A stretch of 7,664 nt of DNA from JAVWGW01 sp036655915 (GTDB taxonomy: Bacteria > Actinomycetota > Coriobacteriia > Coriobacteriales > Eggerthellaceae), in assembly GCA_036655915.1 (NCBI GenBank), contig JAVVPE010000061.1:1-7664 (forward strand). The letters are read 5' to 3'. How positions within the stretch are numbered: the stretch's first letter is position 1; every line of letters starts with the position of its first letter. A program made the translations under genes and the position numbers. The notes under the pieces were generated by a model that was not told the origin of the DNA, did no database searches, and saw only the letters and a list, made by a program, of their open reading frames with translations. Positions 5,472-7,664 of this stretch are shown here, one piece after another.

Positions 5472-7276
5472 TACTCATCCACTTTTAGAATCGCCATAAA
5501 CGCTTCCTGCGGCACTTCGACGCTGCCGATATTCTTCATGCGCTTCTTGCCTTTTTTCTGCTTTTCAAGCAGCTTGCGCTTGCGCGAAATATCGCCGCCG
5601 TAGCACTTGGCCAACACGTCTTTGCGCTTGGCCTTCACCGTTTGGCGCGCAAGAATACGCCCGCCGATGGCGGCTTGAATGGGCACTTCAAACATTTGAC
5701 GCGGTATGATTTCCTTCAGCTTTTCGGTAAGCACCTTGCCGCGATCGTAGGCTTTATCGCGATGCACGATAAACGACAGGGCGTCAATCGCTTCGCCCGC
5801 CAGCATAATATCAAGCTTGACCAGGTTGGATGTTTTGTAATCGTCGTATTCGTAATCAAGCGACGCATAGCCTTTTGTGCGGCTTTTCAGCTGATCGAAG
5901 TAATCCATAATCAGTTCTGACAAAGGGATGTTCCACAGCATTTCAACCGTTGTGGGCGAAAGATAGCTCATCGTGATAAAGGTGCCCCGGCGCGACACCG
6001 TCAGTTCCATAACGGCACCCACATAATCGGGGGGAATAAGAATTTTCGCCTTCAGGTAGGGTTCTTCTATATGGTCGATTTTGCTGGGATCAGGCATTTC
6101 CTGCGGGGAATGCAGCGAAATCATCGTGCCGCCCGTTTCAAAAATATGGTATTCCACCGAGGGTGCCGTAGCCAAAAGGTCCAGGCCAAATTCGCGTTCG
6201 AGCCTTTCCTTTATAACTTCCATGTGCAAAAGACCCAAAAAACCCACGCGGAAGCCGAAGCCGAGCGCATGCGATTTTTCCGGTTCCCACACCAGCGCCG
6301 GATCGTTGAGCGAAAGCTTTTCAAGCGCTTCTTTCAGCGGTTCATACTGGTCGCCTTCCAGGGGAAACACGCCGGTATACACCATGGGCTTGACTTCGCG
6401 ATAACCCGGCAGCGCTTCGTTTATGCCGCCCGGTGTGCAGGTTATCGTATCGCCCACCTTCACATGGGAAACATCTTTTAGGCCGGTGACCAGGTAACCC
6501 ACTTCGCCCACGCTCAGTTCGGGCAGGGCGGTTTCGGTGGGACGGCGCGCGCCCACCTCTTCTACCAGCGTGTCAATGCCCGTTGCCAACATATGTATGC
6601 GGTCGCCGCGCGCCACAGCGCCATCGACCACGCGAATCAGCGCCACCACGCCGCGATAGGCATCGAAATAGGAATCGAAAATAAGGGCACGCAAAGGGGC
6701 ATCGCGTGTGCCCTGCGGCGGAGAAATATTGTAGACCACGGCTTCTAACAGATCATGTACGCCCACGCCTGTTTTGCCCGACGCCAACACAGCATCGTCG
6801 GCCGGGATGGCTAAGCCCTCTTCGATTTCTTCACGCACCCGATCGGGTTCGGCCGCGGGCAAATCGATCTTGTTGATAAGCGGGATGATTTCAAGGTTAG
6901 CGTTCATGGCCATCATGGCGTTGGCCACCGTTTGCGCTTCGACGCCCTGGGTGGCATCCACCACCAGTACGGCACCTTCACAGGCCGCCAAACTGCGGGA
7001 AACCTCGTAGGTGAAGTCAACGTGACCGGGAGTGTCTATCAAGTTGAACTGATAGAGTTGGCCGTCGTCGGCCGTATAGGCCACGCGCACGGCCTGGCTT
7101 TTGATAGTGATGCCGCGTTCGCGTTCGATATCCATCGAATCGAGCAGCTGCGCCTGCATATCGCGATGGGCAACCGTGCCCGTTAGCTCAAGCACGCGGT
7201 CGGAAAGGGTCGACTTTCCGTGGTCAATGTGCGCAATAATAGAAAAATTGCGAATATAGGCAGGATCTTGGCTCAT
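5471..7276 (-). CDS. lepA: Elongation factor 4 / LepA, back-translocating GTPase
   Basis: LepA is a ribosome-associated GTPase that acts on translation initiation and elongation and may promote back-translocation on stalled ribosomes. The chosen product is 601 residues, matching the family's usual 600. GTPase motifs in order are AHIDHGKST (15-23, G1), ERERGITIK (51-59, G2), DTPGHVDF (81-88, G3), NKID (135-138, G4) and SGKTG (166-170, G5, the form I associate with Actinobacteria). Beta-barrel and EF-G-like domains follow, and the LepA-specific C-terminus is complete, with CYGGDISRKRKLLEKQKKGK and MKNIGSVEVP. An in-frame ATG at 7315 would add 13 residues not typical of LepA and has no ribosome site. 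The ATG at 7276 gives MSQDPAYIRNFSIIAHIDHG and follows an imperfect GGATGG at 6 nt. It is the first gene of the lepA-dus-hemW operon. Confidence 0.97.
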   Translation of the reverse strand: MSQDPAYIRNFSIIAHIDHGKSTLSDRVLELTGTVAHRDMQAQLLDSMDIERERGITIKSQAVRVAYTADDGQLYQFNLIDTPGHVDFTYEVSRSLAACEGAVLVVDATQGVEAQTVANAMMAMNANLEIIPLINKIDLPAAEPDRVREEIEEGLAIPADDAVLASGKTGVGVHDLLEAVVYNISPPQGTRDAPLRALIFDSYFDAYRGVVALIRVVDGAVARGDRIHMLATGIDTLVEEVGARRPTETALPELSVGEVGYLVTGLKDVSHVKVGDTITCTPGGINEALPGYREVKPMVYTGVFPLEGDQYEPLKEALEKLSLNDPALVWEPEKSHALGFGFRVGFLGLLHMEVIKERLEREFGLDLLATAPSVEYHIFETGGTMISLHSPQEMPDPSKIDHIEEPYLKAKILIPPDYVGAVMELTVSRRGTFITMSYLSPTTVEMLWNIPLSELIMDYFDQLKSRTKGYASLDYEYDDYKTSNLVKLDIMLAGEAIDALSFIVHRDKAYDRGKVLTEKLKEIIPRQMFEVPIQAAIGGRILARQTVKAKRKDVLAKCYGGDISRKRKLLEKQKKGKKRMKNIGSVEVPQEAFMAILKVDE

Positions 7277-7437
7277 ACTTTCCCATCCAAAGAGGTGATG
7301 TGTGCACGCACGCATACACGTGCGCAGTGCGCTTTATTGTAGCGCGTCGGGCTATCATATCCCATGATGACCCCCAGCAATCGCATATTCTCCGTGAGCG
7401 TTGCGGGAGCCCCCGCCCCAAATAAGCTGATTTTGGC

Positions 7438-7457
7438 GCATTTAGCCGCATTTAGCC
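7438..7457. repeat. 10-bp direct tandem duplication
   Basis: GCATTTAGCC occurs twice in immediate succession (7438-7447 and 7448-7457), followed by GC of a possible third unit. It lies between the lepA and rpsT promoter regions. It may be chance slippage or a binding site; the sequence does not say which. Confidence 0.7.
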
Positions 7458-7517
7458 GCTTGGGCTTGTTGATTTTATCAATTAAAGGGTGGCGCGCCAC
7501 ATTTTCGCAAGACAACT

Positions 7518-7547
7518 AGTACAATTTGATGAAATCTGTGCTAAGAT
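7518..7547 (+). promoter_or_regulatory. Candidate rpsT promoter (extended -10)
   Basis: TAAGAT (7542-7547) is preceded by TGC, which makes an extended -10 element TGnTAAGAT. A weak -35 AGTACA (7518-7523, 3 of 6) lies 18 bp upstream. The implied start would leave a leader of roughly 40-45 nt before the rpsT GTG. Confidence 0.4.
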
Positions 7548-7596
7548 TTTCAAGTTTTCGTTTGAAACAATTGAGTACAACTATGGAGGATTAAGC

Positions 7597-7664
7597 GTGG
7601 CTAATATTAAAAGTCAGAAAAAGCGCATCTTAACCAACGAAAAAGCGCGCATGCGTAATCGCGC
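7597..7664 (+). CDS. rpsT: 30S ribosomal protein S20, partial (C-terminus outside window)
   Basis: S20 is a small helical protein that binds 16S rRNA early in 30S assembly. The 22 visible codons read MANIKSQKKRILTNEKARMR then NR, the standard N-terminus of the family (MANIKSxKKR, then EKAR). The start codon is GTG at 7597, preceded by GGAGG seven nt upstream; no in-frame ATG fits the conserved MANIKS start. The gene is divergent from lepA, and rpsT near lepA is common across bacteria. In E. coli rpsT also uses a non-AUG start (UUG), tied to autogenous control by S20. Whether the GTG serves that purpose here is a guess. Confidence 0.95.
   Translation, partial: MANIKSQKKRILTNEKARMRNR

Larger units (their letters stand above)
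7277..7596. other. Divergent intergenic region between lepA and rpsT
   Basis: About 320 bp separates the two divergent starts. It should hold both promoters. The rpsT side has a plausible extended -10 (7542-7547). On the lepA side I see only weak candidates: TATGAT at 7354-7359 with TTGCTG 15 bp upstream, and TACAAT at 7336-7341 without a convincing -35. A 6-bp perfect inverted repeat (7307-7312 with 7319-7324, 6-nt loop) lies in the lepA leader. A 10-bp tandem duplication lies at 7438-7457. A minus-strand open frame with an ATG at 7386 runs 37 codons and ends in an ATGA overlap with the lepA start; I do not call it a gene. I see no RNA gene or riboswitch. Confidence 0.6.

Noticed and set aside
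5642..6481. Several plus-strand open frames of about 90-140 codons inside lepA
   Set aside because: All are antisense to an intact, well conserved lepA, have no ribosome sites worth noting and no family signature.
5471..7315. A longer LepA starting at 7315
   Set aside because: The 13 additional residues are atypical and there is no ribosome site. The start at 7276 gives the usual LepA N-terminus and a length of 601 residues.
7307..7324. 6-bp inverted repeat CGCACG/CGTGCG in the lepA leader as a regulatory hairpin
   Set aside because: It is short, embedded in repetitive GC-alternating sequence, and matches no known leader element, so it is mentioned only in the intergenic description.
7403..7416. 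GC-rich hairpin GCGGG-AGCC-CCCGC as a terminator
   Set aside because: The stem is only 5 bp and no T tract follows on either strand. The position between two divergent starts also does not call for a terminator.
7583..7594. Three-codon minimal frame (ATG GAG GAT TAA) overlapping the rpsT Shine-Dalgarno
   Set aside because: It is most simply explained by the GGAGG ribosome site followed by a chance stop, with no ribosome site of its own.

Overview
This window looks like a housekeeping stretch of an actinobacterial chromosome. The best guess is a host-associated member of the Coriobacteriia, with moderate confidence. Three things point there. First, the gene order rpsT / lepA / hemW / hrcA / dnaJ / rsmE is the one I recall from Actinobacteria. 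Second, the LepA G5 loop reads SGKTG rather than SAKTG. Third, the flanking genes have an intermediate base composition (about 55-60% GC by eye), and a dus gene sits between lepA and hemW. The lineage is an inference from memory of gene order and protein motifs; no search was run.

Layout. Except for rpsT at the right edge, every gene reads leftward on the minus strand. From right to left: rpsT (ribosomal protein S20, plus strand, cut by the window edge); a divergent intergenic region of about 320 bp; lepA (EF4 GTPase), dus (tRNA dihydrouridine synthase) and hemW (radical-SAM heme chaperone), packed so tightly (TAATG overlap, then a 3-nt gap) that they must be one operon; a small low-GC toxin-antitoxin islet of the BrnT/BrnA type; then hrcA (heat-shock repressor), dnaJ (co-chaperone) and rsmE (16S rRNA U1498 methyltransferase, C-terminus outside the window). 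HrcA has a recognisable CIRCE operator just upstream, so the hrcA-dnaJ-rsmE unit is probably autoregulated and heat-inducible.

The unusual part is the islet at about 2789-3380, inserted between two conserved operons. It has its own good promoter, a three-fold array of GGTAT repeats at exact 11-bp spacing over that promoter (a likely operator for the ribbon-helix-helix antitoxin), a strong Shine-Dalgarno for the antitoxin, and a UUCG-tetraloop terminator 3 nt after the antitoxin stop. The toxin reading frame is cut by an in-frame TGA just before the family's conserved C-terminal Arg-rich helix. Reading past this TGA restores a typical BrnT tail that overlaps the start of the antitoxin gene. 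The toxin is therefore probably a recent nonsense allele, while the antitoxin is intact. I see no CRISPR array, insertion sequence, tRNA or rRNA, and no wholly new system. The islet is the feature most worth a second look.
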